Positions 1-11,481 of a stretch of 52,516 nt of DNA are shown here, piece after piece (position 1 is the first letter of the stretch; every line of letters begins with the position of its first letter). Below the pieces are notes generated by a model, which worked only from the letters and a program-made list of their open reading frames with translations, ran no database searches and was not told the DNA's origin. Source of the stretch: Melioribacter roseus (lineage in GTDB: Bacteria; Bacteroidota; Ignavibacteria; Ignavibacteriales; Melioribacteraceae); NCBI GenBank assembly GCA_020722085.1, contig DYLN01000008.1:1-52516 (forward strand), given 5' to 3'. Made by a program: the position numbers and the translations under genes.

Positions 1-4
1 GGTT

Positions 5-225
5 TCTAACCCCGATAAAAAGCATCGGGACACGCCCCGATAAAAAACCCCGATAAAAAGCTCCGATAAAAGACCCCGATAGAAGACATCGGGACACGCA
101 TCGGGACACGCCCCGATAAAAGACCCCGATAGAAGACATCGGGACACGCATCGGGACAGGCATCTCGCCTCGCAAAGCGAAGCGGAGCGGGCGGGATAAG
201 CCCCGATAAAAAGCATCGGGACAAG
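5..225. repeat. GC-rich palindromic repeat cluster at window edge
   Basis: This stretch is built from short units containing CCCCGATAAAA and its inverted partner ATCGGGACA, so the strand can fold into many small hairpins. Positions 61-110 and 111-160 are two near-identical 50-bp tandem copies differing at about two bases. From about 160 to 195 the sequence changes to a second GC-rich module (CTCGCCTCGCAAAGCGAAGCGG) and then returns to the first. The same two modules recur, inverted, at 26380-26475. The open frame through it is an artefact of the repeat. No gene is supported here. The high GC contrasts with the AT-rich surroundings. Confidence 0.85.
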
Positions 226-402
226 TGCGTAAATCATAATATAGCATTAACAACAAAATTAGTTTGTTCTATATTTGGCTTTATTTGCCCTTCTATCGAT
301 AAGGTAATAAGGTCGGGTTTTATGAAGGTAATGCAGTGTTACTAAGGTTATCAGAATCTGATAACTTGTAAAAATTGAAATATTGAAATCCCGCTCATCA
401 GA

Positions 403-432
403 GTTCGGCGTAGTCTGGCGACCCGACCGAAC
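403..432. repeat. Inverted repeat downstream of glnE, possible REP-like element
   Basis: GTTCGG (403-408) and CCGAAC (427-432) form a 6-bp inverted repeat around a GC-rich loop. It lies in the otherwise AT-rich 226-452 gap, just beyond the 3' end of the minus-strand glnE. It could be a REP-like dispersed element or part of a terminator; there is no clear U-tract on the glnE-proximal side. A 63-codon frame crosses it on the minus strand (259-450) but has no ribosome binding site or recognisable domain, so I treat that frame as non-coding. Nothing else is seen in this gap. Confidence 0.4.
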
Positions 433-452
433 AACTTTTGTTAATGACACAT

Positions 453-3284
453 TTATTTTTTTGTTACAGTGTTCCGAAAGATTTTTAATGTTGTTTTTGC
501 ACTCTCGCTCAAAGCTCTCTCAAAATCTTTCCCGTTTGCAAATTTAAGAAAGCGGGCTAACTCTTTTTTCCTTTGAGCATCCGAAGGAATATTTTGACTG
601 CCTGTGTTAAACAAATTTTGAATTGTTACCTCAACATTTTTTAAGAGGTTATAATTATTCAGCAATATTTTGCTCTCTTCGGAGACTGAAAAACTATTCT
701 TAAATAACAAGATTTTTCTTGACGTTGTAAGTCCGCAATTTTTTATGAAGTCTTTCGGAGAGGTTAACTGCATAAAAGTTAAAATAAAGTCAATTGTTAA
801 AAGACTTCCTTTTTCCTTCTTTACATTAAATGAAACTGTCACTGAAGAGTTAAATTCTCTGCCGACTTTTTCGTGCATGTCTGTTATACTGTCAATAATT
901 TCTTCCGTTGTAATACATGCAATACGATGCTGTATTGTGTCTAAAAATCTTTTGTAAAGTGGTGTATTTCCAAATACAAATCTTATTTTTGATAAAGCCT
1001 GAAATTCCCAGACCCTTGCACGCTTGTTTAAATAGTCCGAGTAATTTTCAATATCCCAAACAATGTTGCTGCTTTTACCTTCGGGACGAAGTCTGAAATC
1101 GACTTGGAACGGTGACATTTCGGATTTTATATCTGCTAAAAATTTTTGGAATATGTTATTTGCTTCCGGCAGTTGTTTTGAATCTTTGCAGACAACAATT
1201 AAATCCAAATCGGAATTAAAAGTCATCTCTTCGGTACCGAAGCTTCCAAGTGCTGCAATAAAGTATTCACCCTCAAAATTTATGCTTTTGCATTTATTAC
1301 TCAGCCTGAAGAGCAAAAACTTAGTTAGAACTCTCGATAATTTTTGATGTTTGATCAAGCCTAAAGTATACTGAACAGCCAAAATAAATTGAATCTGATT
1401 TATCGAAAGAGTTTCGAAATACTCTGCGATATTTTTTACAAAAACAAGATGAGTTAAAACTGTATCTCCCAGTTTTCTGTCAAGGAACAGAAGGTCTACT
1501 CCCTTTTGGCTGTATTCACAGATTCTCAATATTTTTTTGAACAAACCGCTGTTAGTCAACTCTGTATACCAAACCGAAGGAAATGTTGAGGAACGAATAA
1601 TTTTAGAAAAGTTATCGAGTGTTTTATCGGGGTTGACAGACTTTACAAGATATTTGTAAAGTGTGTTTGATATTTTGTTGAATAAGTCAATTGTACGGCT
1701 GTCAAATTCTTTTTTTTCGAGTAAGCCGGTACCCGATTGTAGAAACCTCAGATTTCTAAGGGAAGATTTTGCATTTGAAAAATTGATATTAACCCAGTCG
1801 ACTTCTTTCCACCCATGAAGCGGCTGATTTCGGTTTACCGGACTTTTTTCGCTCAATATTCCGTCGTATATCTTTTTTATTTTTGTTCTGCTTTTGTCGA
1901 TTAATGAATTGAATTCTTTTGTACTCGATAATCCTAAATAATTAACCAGCTTAAAAAGAATTTCTCCCTTCTGAGGAATTGTATGTGTCTGCGTATCGTT
2001 CATTAATTGTAAGAAGTGCTCTATTTTACGGTAAAGTATGTACGATTCAATAAACTGATTCGCTTCTTTTTCATCTAAAAAATTGTATTGAGTTAAAAAC
2101 CTAATTGCGTTTAATGTATTGCCGGATTGAATTGATGGATTTCTGCCGCCGTTAAGAAGCTGCAGAACCTGAACTGAAAATTCTATATCACGGATCCCGC
2201 CGGAAAAAAGTTTTACGTCTTTTTTCCCTTCAATACTGCGTTCAATGTTTATCTTTATTCTTTTTATTTGTTCCTTCGGCGAAATTAGGAAGCTCGATGG
2301 GTATACAAACGATGTTATATATCTCTTGAATTTATCAAATAATGCTTTGCTTCCTCCAACAAAATTCATTTTGATTAGCATCTGTCTTTCCCAATCCTCA
2401 CCGCGTGTTTCGTAGTATCTAAGATAATCACTGATTGACTGGCAAATGGGAGAATTTTTTCCGTCTGGTCTAAGTCTGAAATCAACTCGGTAAATATAGC
2501 CTCTGTCGGAAATTGCCGTGGAGGATTTGATAAACAAAAGTGCTGCTTCAGATAAAATTTCGCTGTAATTTTTTTGAGGTTTTGTCGTTATCTGACAATC
2601 TTCATCATAAAAAAGCATGAGATCAACGTCGGAACTATAATTGATTTCACCTCCTCCTAATTTGCCTAAAGAGACTAAGCAATATTTTTCCTCCACGGAA
2701 TTCAGATTGTATTTTTTTGAGGTTTCTTCGAAACATAATTCAAACAAAGACTTATTAATTCCAACAGCAAGAATAGAAAGCTGATTGATCGTTTCTTCTA
2801 AATTTTTTATTCCAAGAATATCTGCAATTCCTATTTTAAGAATGTACCTTTTCTTTAATTGTCTGTAAAAATTTAATTTGGATTGGAAGGAGGTGTAATT
2901 GTTAATGCTGCCGGAAATTTCATTTATTAACTGCTGCTCTTCAATTGGTTTGTTCAGATAGTTTTGATCGAAAAGCTGATATAAATATTCCGGATTACGC
3001 ACAGTAATATCGGTCAAGTAATTACTGCTTGAAGCTATTGCACAAACAATTTCGGTATGATGGGGGTATTGAATACAGTCGTTGAAAAAAGATATTCTGT
3101 CAAAAAGAGAAGTGAATATTCTAAGCAGATTCGACTCGGTAGTTTTGTTGAAGTAATATTTCTGAAGCTCAGCTTCAAAACCATGCAATAATTTATCGAA
3201 TCTTGCTGAATCGAAAAACCCTTCGGTATACTCAATCACTTTATTAACAAAATCTTTGGAAAATGTTACTTGAGATTTTTTCAA
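453..3284 (-). CDS. glnE: Bifunctional glutamine synthetase adenylyltransferase/deadenylyltransferase
   Basis: Cytoplasmic enzyme that adds AMP to glutamine synthetase or removes it, tuning ammonia assimilation in response to P-II and glutamine. At 943 residues it matches the usual full length (about 945). Both nucleotidyltransferase halves are present. The N-terminal (deadenylylase) half has the motif LGKLGGGEINYSSDVDLM near residues 205-222, followed by VDFRLRPDG. The C-terminal (adenylylase) half has FGTEEMTFNSDLDLIVV near 678-695, followed by VDFRLRPEG. The paired acidic residues that bind metal (SDVD and SDLD) are intact in each half. It is transcribed divergently from secA, which is followed by a P-II gene, so the regulator and its likely signal protein sit within 4 kb of each other. 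The start ATG follows a 195-bp shared intergenic region. Identification is firm. Confidence 0.95.
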   Translation of the reverse strand: MKKSQVTFSKDFVNKVIEYTEGFFDSARFDKLLHGFEAELQKYYFNKTTESNLLRIFTSLFDRISFFNDCIQYPHHTEIVCAIASSSNYLTDITVRNPEYLYQLFDQNYLNKPIEEQQLINEISGSINNYTSFQSKLNFYRQLKKRYILKIGIADILGIKNLEETINQLSILAVGINKSLFELCFEETSKKYNLNSVEEKYCLVSLGKLGGGEINYSSDVDLMLFYDEDCQITTKPQKNYSEILSEAALLFIKSSTAISDRGYIYRVDFRLRPDGKNSPICQSISDYLRYYETRGEDWERQMLIKMNFVGGSKALFDKFKRYITSFVYPSSFLISPKEQIKRIKINIERSIEGKKDVKLFSGGIRDIEFSVQVLQLLNGGRNPSIQSGNTLNAIRFLTQYNFLDEKEANQFIESYILYRKIEHFLQLMNDTQTHTIPQKGEILFKLVNYLGLSSTKEFNSLIDKSRTKIKKIYDGILSEKSPVNRNQPLHGWKEVDWVNINFSNAKSSLRNLRFLQSGTGLLEKKEFDSRTIDLFNKISNTLYKYLVKSVNPDKTLDNFSKIIRSSTFPSVWYTELTNSGLFKKILRICEYSQKGVDLLFLDRKLGDTVLTHLVFVKNIAEYFETLSINQIQFILAVQYTLGLIKHQKLSRVLTKFLLFRLSNKCKSINFEGEYFIAALGSFGTEEMTFNSDLDLIVVCKDSKQLPEANNIFQKFLADIKSEMSPFQVDFRLRPEGKSSNIVWDIENYSDYLNKRARVWEFQALSKIRFVFGNTPLYKRFLDTIQHRIACITTEEIIDSITDMHEKVGREFNSSVTVSFNVKKEKGSLLTIDFILTFMQLTSPKDFIKNCGLTTSRKILLFKNSFSVSEESKILLNNYNLLKNVEVTIQNLFNTGSQNIPSDAQRKKELARFLKFANGKDFERALSESAKTTLKIFRNTVTKK

Positions 3285-3479
3285 ATTAATATTCTTTTAT
3301 CTTCCGAAATAATTATGTATAAAAATAACATAATCTAATGACGAATGATATTTGTTGAATCCAACAATTAATTAAAGGACTAAAGCTTTTTTGATGTTGT
3401 AGCTTTAGCGGAAACCTCATTTCATTGCATTTCAGAAACCCTTTATTTAATTTAATTTTTGAAAAACAAGGAGATTTTG

Positions 3480-6400
3480 ATGTTCGAGAAAGTAGTAAAG
3501 AAGATTTTTGGAGATAAAAATACACGCGCATTGAAAGATTTGTATCCGATAGTCGACGAAATAAACGAGATTTACGGCACTCTGAAAGACCTTTCTGATG
3601 ATGAATTAAGGCAAAAAACAATTGAATTCAAAAATAAAATTAATTCGGAAACCGAAGACCTCAGAAAACAAATCGAAGAACTGAAAGCCAAATTAAAAAA
3701 GGATGTTTTAGAGGGGGACAGGCATGATATTTACGACCAGATTGAGGAGCTTGAGTCACAGCTCGACGAGAAATACGACGAAATTTTAGACGAAATACTT
3801 CCCGAGGCATTTGCGGTTGTAAAAGATACCTGCCGCAGGCTCGTCGGCAAATCATGGGAAGTAGCTGGCAATAAAATTACCTGGGATATGATACCGTTCG
3901 ATGTTCAATTAATTGGTGCGATTGTTCTTCACCAGGGCAAAGTTGCAGAAATGGCAACCGGCGAAGGAAAAACTCTTGTTGCTACGCTTCCTATTTACCT
4001 GAATGCACTTACCGGAAGAGGAGTTCATCTGATAACCGTAAATGATTATCTGGCAAAAAGAGACTCGGAATGGATGGGAGAAATTTATAAATTCCACGGA
4101 TTGACGGTTGGCTGCATTTTGAATACAATGAACAACGAAGAACGTATTAAACAATACAACTGCGATATAACATACGGTACGAATAACGAATTTGGTTTTG
4201 ATTACCTCCGCGATAATATGGCGATCACAAAAGAAAACTGTGTGCAAAGAGGACACAATTACGCTATCGTAGATGAGGTTGATTCAGTATTAATTGATGA
4301 GGCGAGAACACCGCTTATTATCTCCGGTCCTGTTGAAGTAGCCGAACATAAATTCGATGAAATGAAACCGGTGGTTGAACGGTTGTTTAGAAAGCAGGCA
4401 AATCTCGTTGCAAATATTGTTAATGAAGCCGAAACGTTATTGAATTCCGGCAACGGGAAAGACAGGGAATTAGCTGGAATTAATCTTTTGCGTGCGCACC
4501 GCGGTTATCCTAAAAATAAAAAATTATTAAAGCTGCTTAGTGAAGCCGATAACAAAAAGCTTATGCAGCAAACCGAACTTGAATTCCTTAAAGAAAATGC
4601 AAAGAGAATGCCTGAAATTGATGAAGAGCTTTATTATGCCATAGAAGAGAAGACTAATCAAATCGATATTACGGAAAAAGGGCGCGAGGAGCTTGCTCTT
4701 GGTTCTTCAGAAGGCAAAGAGTTTTTTGTGCTGCCGGATTTAGGATTGGAAATAAGTAAAATTGAAAATGATGATGGGCTAACTCCCGAAGAGAAAATTA
4801 AAAAGAAAGACGAACTTTATCATCTTTACTCCGAAAGATCAGACCGGATTCATACAATCCACCAATTGCTTAAAGCATATACTCTGTTTGAAAAAGATGT
4901 GGAATATGTTGTTACCGAAGACGGCAAAATTGCCATTGTCGATGAATTTACCGGACGTTTGCTTCCAGGCAGAAGATATTCAGACGGACTTCATCAGGCA
5001 ATTGAAGCAAAAGAGTCCGTTAAGGTGGAAAGAGATACGCAGACACTTGCGACAATCACACTTCAAAATTACTTCCGGCTTTACAAAAAATTAGCCGGCA
5101 TGACCGGCACCGCAGAAACAGAAGAAACGGAATTTTATCAGATATATAAATTAGAAGTAGTTGTTATTCCTACCAATAAACCGGTCATAAGGGAAGATCA
5201 GGACGATGCCATTTACAGAACCAAACGTGAAAAGTACAATGCCGTAATCGAAAAGATAAAAGAATTGAAGGAAGAAAGGAGGCCTGTTCTCGTTGGTACT
5301 ACGAGCGTTGAAGTTTCCGAAACTTTGAGCAGAATGCTTAAAAGACAGGGTATAGCACATAATGTTTTGAATGCAAAACAGCATCAGAGAGAAGCAGAAA
5401 TTGTTGCTTTTGCAGGGCAGCCCGGTGCCGTTACCATTGCAACAAATATGGCAGGAAGAGGAACCGATATTAAGCTTGGTGCAGGTGTTAAGGAAAAAGG
5501 AGGCTTGTATATTCTCGGTACCGAACGCCATGAATCGAGAAGAATTGACAGACAGCTTCGAGGTCGCTCGGGACGGCAGGGAGATCCCGGCACTTCCAAA
5601 TTTTTTATTTCACTCGAAGATGATCTGATGCGGCTGTTTGGAAGCGATAGAATTACAAGCGTTATGAGCAGAATGGGTATGGAAGACGGAGAAGCAATTC
5701 AGCATCCTTTGATTACAAAATCTGTGGAAAGAGCACAGAAAAAAGTTGAAGAGAATAATTTTGCTATCCGAAAACGACTGCTCGAGTTTGACGATGTAAT
5801 GAACCAGCAAAGAGAAGTTATTTATAATAGAAGGAGACAGGCGCTCGAAGGTGAAAGACTCAAAGACGAAGTGCTCGAATATTTAAACGAATACGTAACC
5901 GAACTTGTAAATAAATATTATGATGAAGGCAATATTGATGCAATTCATGATGAAGTACTGCAGCATCTTTTAGTGGACATTCGTATTGAACCTCAGGTTT
6001 TTCAGGATATCGGCAAAGACGGCGTTATCGATAAGATAATGACTGCTGCTAAAGATTTTTATAAAAGAAAAGAAGAGATGCTTGGTTCTGAATTAATGGC
6101 GCGGCTTGAAAGGTATGCAGTATTAAGTGTAATTGATGAAAAATGGAAAGAACATCTGCGCGAGATGGATGATCTGAAAGAAGGAATTGGCTTGAGAGCT
6201 TATGGTCAGAAAGATCCGCTGCTTGAGTATAAAGCCGAGGCGTTTAATTTATTCCTCGCTCTGCTCGAACAAATAAGGAATGAGGTAATATCATTTGTAT
6301 TTAAGTTCTTCCCTCAAATGCCAGATGAAGTTCAGACCAGAAGAAGAGTTCAGGCGCAGCGGATTAGTACAATAAAAGATAATGTGACAAATATGGGGCT

Positions 6401-6542
6401 TCATGCCCAACCAGTTGACGGCGAGGCTGTTCGCAGAGGTAAACCACAGCCGGTTCGTGTCGAAGCAAAAGTAGGAAGAAATGATCCATGCCCTTGCGGC
6501 AGCGGTAAAAAATATAAAAATTGTCACGGCAAATTAACTTAG
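3480..6542 (+). CDS. secA: Preprotein translocase ATPase SecA
   Basis: Motor ATPase that pushes unfolded preproteins through SecYEG at the inner membrane. Walker A is MATGEGKT near residues 158-165. The DEAD-like box lies in [16 protein letters not shown], and the second nucleotide-binding fold carries [13 protein letters not shown] and the [12 protein letters not shown] motif. The C-terminus ends in a zinc-binding SEC-C module ([14 protein letters not shown]) that contacts SecB and lipid. At 1020 residues it is longer than E. coli SecA (901). The excess is mainly an insertion of about 100 residues around 285-385 in the preprotein cross-linking region, as is usual for Bacteroidota/Chlorobi SecA. 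The ATG at 3480 is chosen over an upstream TTG at 3459 because AAGGAG lies at 3468-3473. P-II follows closely, so the two may be cotranscribed. Confidence 0.97.
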   Translation: MFEKVVKKIFGDKNTRALKDLYPIVDEINEIYGTLKDLSDDELRQKTIEFKNKINSETEDLRKQIEELKAKLKKDVLEGDRHDIYDQIEELESQLDEKYDEILDEILPEAFAVVKDTCRRLVGKSWEVAGNKITWDMIPFDVQLIGAIVLHQGKVAEMATGEGKTLVATLPIYLNALTGRGVHLITVNDYLAKRDSEWMGEIYKFHGLTVGCILNTMNNEERIKQYNCDITYGTNNEFGFDYLRDNMAITKENCVQRGHNYAIVDEVDSVLIDEARTPLIISGPVEVAEHKFDEMKPVVERLFRKQANLVANIVNEAETLLNSGNGKDRELAGINLLRAHRGYPKNKKLLKLLSEADNKKLMQQTELEFLKENAKRMPEIDEELYYAIEEKTNQIDITEKGREELALGSSEGKEFFVLPDLGLEISKIENDDGLTPEEKIKKKDELYHLYSERSDRIHTIHQLLKAYTLFEKDVEYVVTEDGKIAIVDEFTGRLLPGRRYSDGLHQAIEAKESVKVERDTQTLATITLQNYFRLYKKLAGMTGTAETEETEFYQIYKLEVVVIPTNKPVIREDQDDAIYRTKREKYNAVIEKIKELKEERRPVLVGTTSVEVSETLSRMLKRQGIAHNVLNAKQHQREAEIVAFAGQPGAVTIATNMAGRGTDIKLGAGVKEKGGLYILGTERHESRRIDRQLRGRSGRQGDPGTSKFFISLEDDLMRLFGSDRITSVMSRMGMEDGEAIQHPLITKSVERAQKKVEENNFAIRKRLLEFDDVMNQQREVIYNRRRQALEGERLKDEVLEYLNEYVTELVNKYYDEGNIDAIHDEVLQHLLVDIRIEPQVFQDIGKDGVIDKIMTAAKDFYKRKEEMLGSELMARLERYAVLSVIDEKWKEHLREMDDLKEGIGLRAYGQKDPLLEYKAEAFNLFLALLEQIRNEVISFVFKFFPQMPDEVQTRRRVQAQRISTIKDNVTNMGLHAQPVDGEAVRRGKPQPVRVEAKVGRNDPCPCGSGKKYKNCHGKLT

Positions 6543-6890
<348 letters not shown>

Positions 6891-6912
6891 TTAAGTTACG
6901 GAGTAAGAAAAA

Positions 6913-9219
6913 ATGATTAAAAGGAATTTTCACTCGGTGAAGATGCTTGTTTTGTTTGCCCTGATTTTAATCTTAAACTCGTGCGGATTGTGGGAAAATT
7001 TTACAGTTTATTTCAACACATATTACAACGCTTCAACTTTGTTTAATCAGATTGAAAGCGACATCGAAAAAGCGGTTAAAGACCCTTTCGATTTCAAAAC
7101 TATTCCAGTAACCGCCCAGCAGAAACAAGACCTTACTAAAGTAATTGAAAAATGTTCGAAAATTTTACAATTCGATAAAAACTCCGCTTACTTTCAGGAT
7201 GCTCTTTTTATTATCGGGAAAGCATTCTATTATCAAGAAGAATATGCTAAGTCCCAAAGAAAATTTCTTGAACTTGCATCCATAAAAGAGAATGATTATT
7301 CGTTAGAAAGCCAATTGTGGCTGGCAAAAACGCAGCTTAAGCTAAGAAATTTTAACGAAGGACTTGCATTGCTTGATTCTACTATTAGCACTGCCAGGAA
7401 AAGCGGCGATGATAAAATTTTTACCGAAGGATCAATAACCCGAATCGCATTTTTAATTTACAGAGAAAGGTACGATGATGCAGCGGCGAGAGCGAAAGAG
7501 TTCTTGGACAAATCCGACAACGATGAAGTGAATGCTCTCGTTGCTTATCAATTGGGAATTATTTACGAAAAGATAAAAGATTATGATAAAGCTGTAGAAG
7601 CTTTTTCAAAAATTGATAATTATTCGCCTAATTTTGATGTAGAGTTTAAAAGCAAATTTGAACATGCACGGCTTTTAATTAAACTTAATAAACTCGATGA
7701 AAGTCTTACCGAATTGGAAAATCTCAGAGATGATAATAAATTTAAAAATTATTTAGACCAGATTAACCTGGCAATCGGTGAATTGTACTATAACCAGAAT
7801 AAAGTAAATGATGCGCTTAAGGTTTTGACAATGGTTGATTCGACTTACAGTAAAACTGAAAGCGGAGGCAAAGCAAGCTACGACATTGCGAAGATATATG
7901 AATTTAAAATTGCCGATTTTGACAGTGCAAAAAAATATTATGCAAAAACCACTTCTTCTGCTGCTCTGAAAGAATTTAAAGATACTTCAGCCGTTAGAAT
8001 CACAGTTTTTAATAAATATTTCGGGCTGAAAGATCAAATCAGAAAATTTGAAGATCAACTGCGTTATTTAAAAGATCCTGTTGCTTTTGAAAGGGACTCT
8101 ATAGATTACTATCTCACCGCCTCCAAGCTGCAGCAAATGCAGGAAGAAGAGCAGCAAAATCTGCAACAAGCACAACAACAGAATCAGCCCTCTTTTCAAA
8201 GAGGGATTGACAATCCTCAGCCAAACGATTCTCAATTAAGAATGGCTGAAACTCAAAAACTACAGGCTGCGGTTAACTGGGCACAGCAAAAATTACAAGC
8301 GCCCGTCTCTTCTGCTTCTATCCTACAGGTGAAAGAAATAAAAGATGTAATTAAAAATGGAAGGCTTATAAAACCCGATAGACCCGTTCTTTCTGCAGAT
8401 TCCTTAAATGCTCTTTTATCTAAAAATTATTACGATATGGGCAATCTCTTTTTTACTGAATTGAATTTCCCGGATTCGGCTTTTCATTGCTATGAAAGCG
8501 TAATCAATAATCCAAACAGCAAAGCGATTCTTGATAAAGTATATTTTGCTCTCGGTTCGTACTATGAAACGAAAAACCGCAAGGAACTTGCCGACAGTAT
8601 GTATTCCATAATTTATAATGATTTTGAAAAAAGTCCCTTGCACGCAGATGTTGCTAAAATACTGGGAAAAGTTAAAGTAGAATCAAGCAGCGATCCGGCG
8701 GAAAAGCAATATCTTACCGCAGAAAAAAAATATTTTGACAAAAATTATGAAGAAGCAATAAACGATTATGGGAATGTTTACCGTGAATATCCTAAATCCG
8801 CGTTTGCACCGAAATCGCTTCTGGCAATAGGAATGATTTATGAAGACAATCTCGAAAGAAACGATTCTGCCGCTGCGGTTTATGATACCCTTGTTAAAAA
8901 ATATCCTGTAACTGAATATGCAAAAGCAGTTCAGGGAAAACTGCAGGAATATCAAAACAAGATAAAAGCTGACGAGGCAGCAAAACAAAAAGCTTTAATG
9001 AAAGAAAAAGCCAGGCAGGATTCGCTTAACGCTGCTGCTGGGGCTACTGGTAAAGATTCGGTTAATGTTATTACTGAAAAAGAACACGGCGACTCACTTA
9101 CAGCAAAAACCGCCGTGAAAGAATCTATTTCCGTAAAAGATTCCTTAAAGCAAAGTAATGACAGCACTAAGCCGAAAAGTATTATGCCGGATTCACTTAA
9201 AATTAAACGTATAAAATAG
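6913..9219 (+). CDS. TPR-rich outer-membrane lipoprotein, PorW/SprE-like candidate
   Basis: A 768-residue lipoprotein. The N-terminus has a hydrophobic signal (FALILILN) ending in a lipobox with Cys24 (LNSCG). The mature start [14 protein letters not shown] is reminiscent of the phenylalanine/tyrosine/asparagine-rich start of the type IX secretion lipoprotein PorW/SprE, though this is resemblance only. The rest is helical TPR-type repeats (for example around residues 85-330 and 500-680), interrupted near 410-440 by a glutamine-rich linker. The last 80 residues are lysine/aspartate/serine-rich and look disordered. A T9SS-sorted protein is encoded at 38010-40565, so such a system probably exists in this cell. 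It follows P-II by 22 bp. Alternative reading: a generic BamD-like TPR lipoprotein. Confidence 0.7.
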   Translation: MIKRNFHSVKMLVLFALILILNSCGLWENFTVYFNTYYNASTLFNQIESDIEKAVKDPFDFKTIPVTAQQKQDLTKVIEKCSKILQFDKNSAYFQDALFIIGKAFYYQEEYAKSQRKFLELASIKENDYSLESQLWLAKTQLKLRNFNEGLALLDSTISTARKSGDDKIFTEGSITRIAFLIYRERYDDAAARAKEFLDKSDNDEVNALVAYQLGIIYEKIKDYDKAVEAFSKIDNYSPNFDVEFKSKFEHARLLIKLNKLDESLTELENLRDDNKFKNYLDQINLAIGELYYNQNKVNDALKVLTMVDSTYSKTESGGKASYDIAKIYEFKIADFDSAKKYYAKTTSSAALKEFKDTSAVRITVFNKYFGLKDQIRKFEDQLRYLKDPVAFERDSIDYYLTASKLQQMQEEEQQNLQQAQQQNQPSFQRGIDNPQPNDSQLRMAETQKLQAAVNWAQQKLQAPVSSASILQVKEIKDVIKNGRLIKPDRPVLSADSLNALLSKNYYDMGNLFFTELNFPDSAFHCYESVINNPNSKAILDKVYFALGSYYETKNRKELADSMYSIIYNDFEKSPLHADVAKILGKVKVESSSDPAEKQYLTAEKKYFDKNYEEAINDYGNVYREYPKSAFAPKSLLAIGMIYEDNLERNDSAAAVYDTLVKKYPVTEYAKAVQGKLQEYQNKIKADEAAKQKALMKEKARQDSLNAAAGATGKDSVNVITEKEHGDSLTAKTAVKESISVKDSLKQSNDSTKPKSIMPDSLKIKRIK

Positions 9220-9272
9220 TTCTTGTCACAATTAACCAAATAAATTATCATAGAAAAATATCGGGAGTTACT

Positions 9273-10088
9273 ATGCGACTTATTATTCAACCTTCTTACG
9301 ATTTAGTATCAAAATGGGCGGCGAATTATGTTGCCTCTAAAATCAAAGATTTCAATCCGAATCCGGGAAAACTTTTTGTGTTGGGACTGCCGACCGGCTC
9401 ATCCCCTCTTGGAATGTATAGAGAATTAATTAATCTTAACAAGCAAGGATATGTTTCGTTTAAGTATGTAAAAACTTTCAATATGGATGAGTATGTCGGA
9501 TTGCCCGAAGATCATCCCGAAAGTTATCACTCTTTTATGTGGAATAACTTTTTCAAGCATATTGATATTGATAAGAAAAACGTTAACATACTTAACGGCA
9601 ATGCAAAAGACCTTGAAAAAGAATGCAGCGATTATGAAAAGAAAATTAAAGAAAGCGGCGGAATAAAATTATTTGTCGGCGGTATCGGTCCGGACGGTCA
9701 CATAGCCTTTAATGAGCCTGGCTCCTCTTTAGGCTCGCTCACAAGAGTAAAAACTCTTACAATGGATACAATAATTGCTAATTCAAGATTTTTTGACAAC
9801 GATATTAATAAAGTTCCCAAAACGGCTTTAACTGTTGGTGTAAAGACAGTTCTTGATGCTGAGGAAATTTTGTTGATTATAAGCGGTCACAATAAAGCAC
9901 GTGCATTGCAAAAGGTTGTTGAGGAAGGTGTTAATCATATGTGGACTGTTAGTGCTTTGCAGCTTCATCCGAAAAGTATTATTGTTTGCGATGAAGCAGC
10001 TACTTATGAACTGAAAGTTGGCACTGTTAAGTATTTTAAGGATATCGAAGCAGTCAATCTTGATCCGGAAACACAATTGATAAAGTAA
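9273..10088 (+). CDS. nagB: Glucosamine-6-phosphate deaminase
   Basis: Converts glucosamine-6-phosphate to fructose-6-phosphate and ammonia in amino-sugar catabolism and cell-wall recycling. It is collinear with E. coli NagB (271 versus 266 residues). The catalytic Asp72 (FNMDEY), Asp141 and His143 ([11 protein letters not shown]) and Glu148 are conserved. The residues that bind the activator N-acetylglucosamine-6-phosphate are also kept ([10 protein letters not shown] with Arg158 and Lys160, and the C-terminal Tyr in TVKYF), so allosteric activation is likely. The ATG follows a GGGAG ribosome site at a normal distance. No other nag genes are adjacent. Confidence 0.97.
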   Translation: MRLIIQPSYDLVSKWAANYVASKIKDFNPNPGKLFVLGLPTGSSPLGMYRELINLNKQGYVSFKYVKTFNMDEYVGLPEDHPESYHSFMWNNFFKHIDIDKKNVNILNGNAKDLEKECSDYEKKIKESGGIKLFVGGIGPDGHIAFNEPGSSLGSLTRVKTLTMDTIIANSRFFDNDINKVPKTALTVGVKTVLDAEEILLIISGHNKARALQKVVEEGVNHMWTVSALQLHPKSIIVCDEAATYELKVGTVKYFKDIEAVNLDPETQLIK

Positions 10089-10285
10089 AACTTATCTTAC
10101 GAAAGGGCTTGATTAAACTTGAAGATTGATCGTTGCAGGGAGATGGATTCCTTGTCCTTATAGCCGATTCTTCTAATGTTTTTGCTGATTTTTAACATAC
10201 AGGTTCCTTTGAATACAGAAAGAACAGAACGTTGGGAAAAAGCTACCAAAAGAGTACATCAAAATAAATCAATTCAAAAAGCATT

Positions 10286-10942
10286 ATGACTCTCGATGAA
10301 GTTCGTGATCTGATTAAACAAGGGGAAGGATTGCGCGTAGAATTTAAGCAGAGATTTCCCAGCTATGAAAAGTTTGCAAAAGAAATGATAGCTTTTGCAA
10401 ATACCCGCGGCGGTGTTATTCTTTTGGGTGTAGACGATGATAAATCACTTTACGGTGTCGAAAGTGAAAAAAGTGATGCTGAATTAATTAGGGAAACTGC
10501 CGAAAAATACTGTGAGCCGCCGGTGAAATATTCTCTCGAATTATTTGAGATTGATAGAAAGGAAATTTTAGCAGTTGATATTAATGAATCCAGAAATAAA
10601 CCTCACAGAATACAGGATTTTTTGCCCGAACTTGATTTGAATTCCGCTGCTGTCTATGTGCGTGTAAATGATAAGAGCGTTCTTGCAGGCAAAGAAATGA
10701 TTAAGATTATGCAGACTCAGAAAGCCGGAGTTCCGCTTAAAAAATATACCGTTGGAAAAAATGAAAAAGCGGTTTTCGACTACCTTGAAAAAAATGGAGA
10801 AATAACCGTAAAAGATCTGAGCAGCATTGCAAATATTTCATTAAGAAGAGCATCGAGAACACTAATAAATCTGGTGCGGGCAAATTTGCTTATGATTCAC
10901 GTTAAGGAGAACGGAACAGAGTATTTTACCTCTGCAAGTTAA
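10286..10942 (+). CDS. AlbA_2-domain putative transcriptional regulator with winged helix
   Basis: A 218-residue protein of the Schlafen/AlbA_2 family. The N-terminal domain carries EFKQRF followed by AFANTRGGVILLGVDDD (about residues 20-52), the usual nucleotide- or DNA-binding core. The last 70 residues (NEKAVFDYLEKNGEITVKDL and onward) resemble a winged helix-turn-helix, as in many AlbA_2 regulators. The predicted role is DNA-binding regulation; the target is unknown. No Shine-Dalgarno sequence is obvious before the ATG, and the 197 bp upstream contain no other gene. It stands alone, convergent with the methyltransferase gene 2 bp downstream. Confidence 0.8.
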   Translation: MTLDEVRDLIKQGEGLRVEFKQRFPSYEKFAKEMIAFANTRGGVILLGVDDDKSLYGVESEKSDAELIRETAEKYCEPPVKYSLELFEIDRKEILAVDINESRNKPHRIQDFLPELDLNSAAVYVRVNDKSVLAGKEMIKIMQTQKAGVPLKKYTVGKNEKAVFDYLEKNGEITVKDLSSIANISLRRASRTLINLVRANLLMIHVKENGTEYFTSAS

Positions 10943-10944
10943 AT

Positions 10945-11478
10945 TTAACTGTCGTAAATTCGTCTTAAATCGAAAACTGCTATGCCGTAGGCAACTGCTA
11001 CATTCAGCGATTGTTTAATTCCATACTGCGGTATCTCGATTGAAAAATCGCAAAGGTCAACAAGCTCTTGAGAAACACCTGTAATTTCATTTCCAATTAT
11101 CAGACACAGCGGAAATTCATGCTTGCTTAGTTTGTAGTGGGGAAAGCTCTTATCGGTTTGTTCCAATGCACAAATTTTTATTCCTTTTTCTTTTAACGAA
11201 ATAATTACATCCTTTGGGTTTCTTACATATTCCCACTTTACACTATTTTGAGAACCGAGCGCCGTCTTCAAAACTTCTTTTTTAGGCGGGCAAGGAGTGT
11301 AACCGCATAAATATAATTTTTCTATCATAGCCCCGTCAGAAGTTCTGAAAATAGAACCGACATTGTACGCGCTTCTGATGCTGTTTAACACAACATAAAC
11401 AGGAAGTTTTTTTACATTGTGGATTGTTTCTATCGTGCTTCTTTTTTTAGAGATTTCTTCGTGTGATAATTTTTTCAT
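10945..11478 (-). CDS. TrmH/SpoU-family RNA 2'-O-methyltransferase
   Basis: A 177-residue SPOUT methyltransferase that would transfer methyl from S-adenosylmethionine to a ribose 2'-OH in tRNA or rRNA. The three family motifs are present: NVGSIFRTSDG near residues 41-51, LIIGNEITG near 125-133, and IPQYGIKQSLNVAVAYGIA near 149-167, the last two forming the knotted cofactor site. It has only the minimal catalytic domain, without the extra N-terminal substrate domain of RlmB or TrmB-like proteins, so the target nucleotide cannot be assigned. It sits 3 bp downstream of the SMR efflux gene on the same strand and probably shares its transcript. Confidence 0.9.
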   Translation of the reverse strand: MKKLSHEEISKKRSTIETIHNVKKLPVYVVLNSIRSAYNVGSIFRTSDGAMIEKLYLCGYTPCPPKKEVLKTALGSQNSVKWEYVRNPKDVIISLKEKGIKICALEQTDKSFPHYKLSKHEFPLCLIIGNEITGVSQELVDLCDFSIEIPQYGIKQSLNVAVAYGIAVFDLRRIYDS

Positions 11479-11481
11479 CGA

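Noticed and set aside
6-224. 72-codon open frame on the minus strand
   Set aside because: It is the translation of tandem palindromic repeats (recurring CPDA and YRG units), not a protein.
259-450. 63-codon minus-strand frame downstream of glnE
   Set aside because: No ribosome site, no recognisable domain, and it crosses an inverted repeat that looks non-coding.
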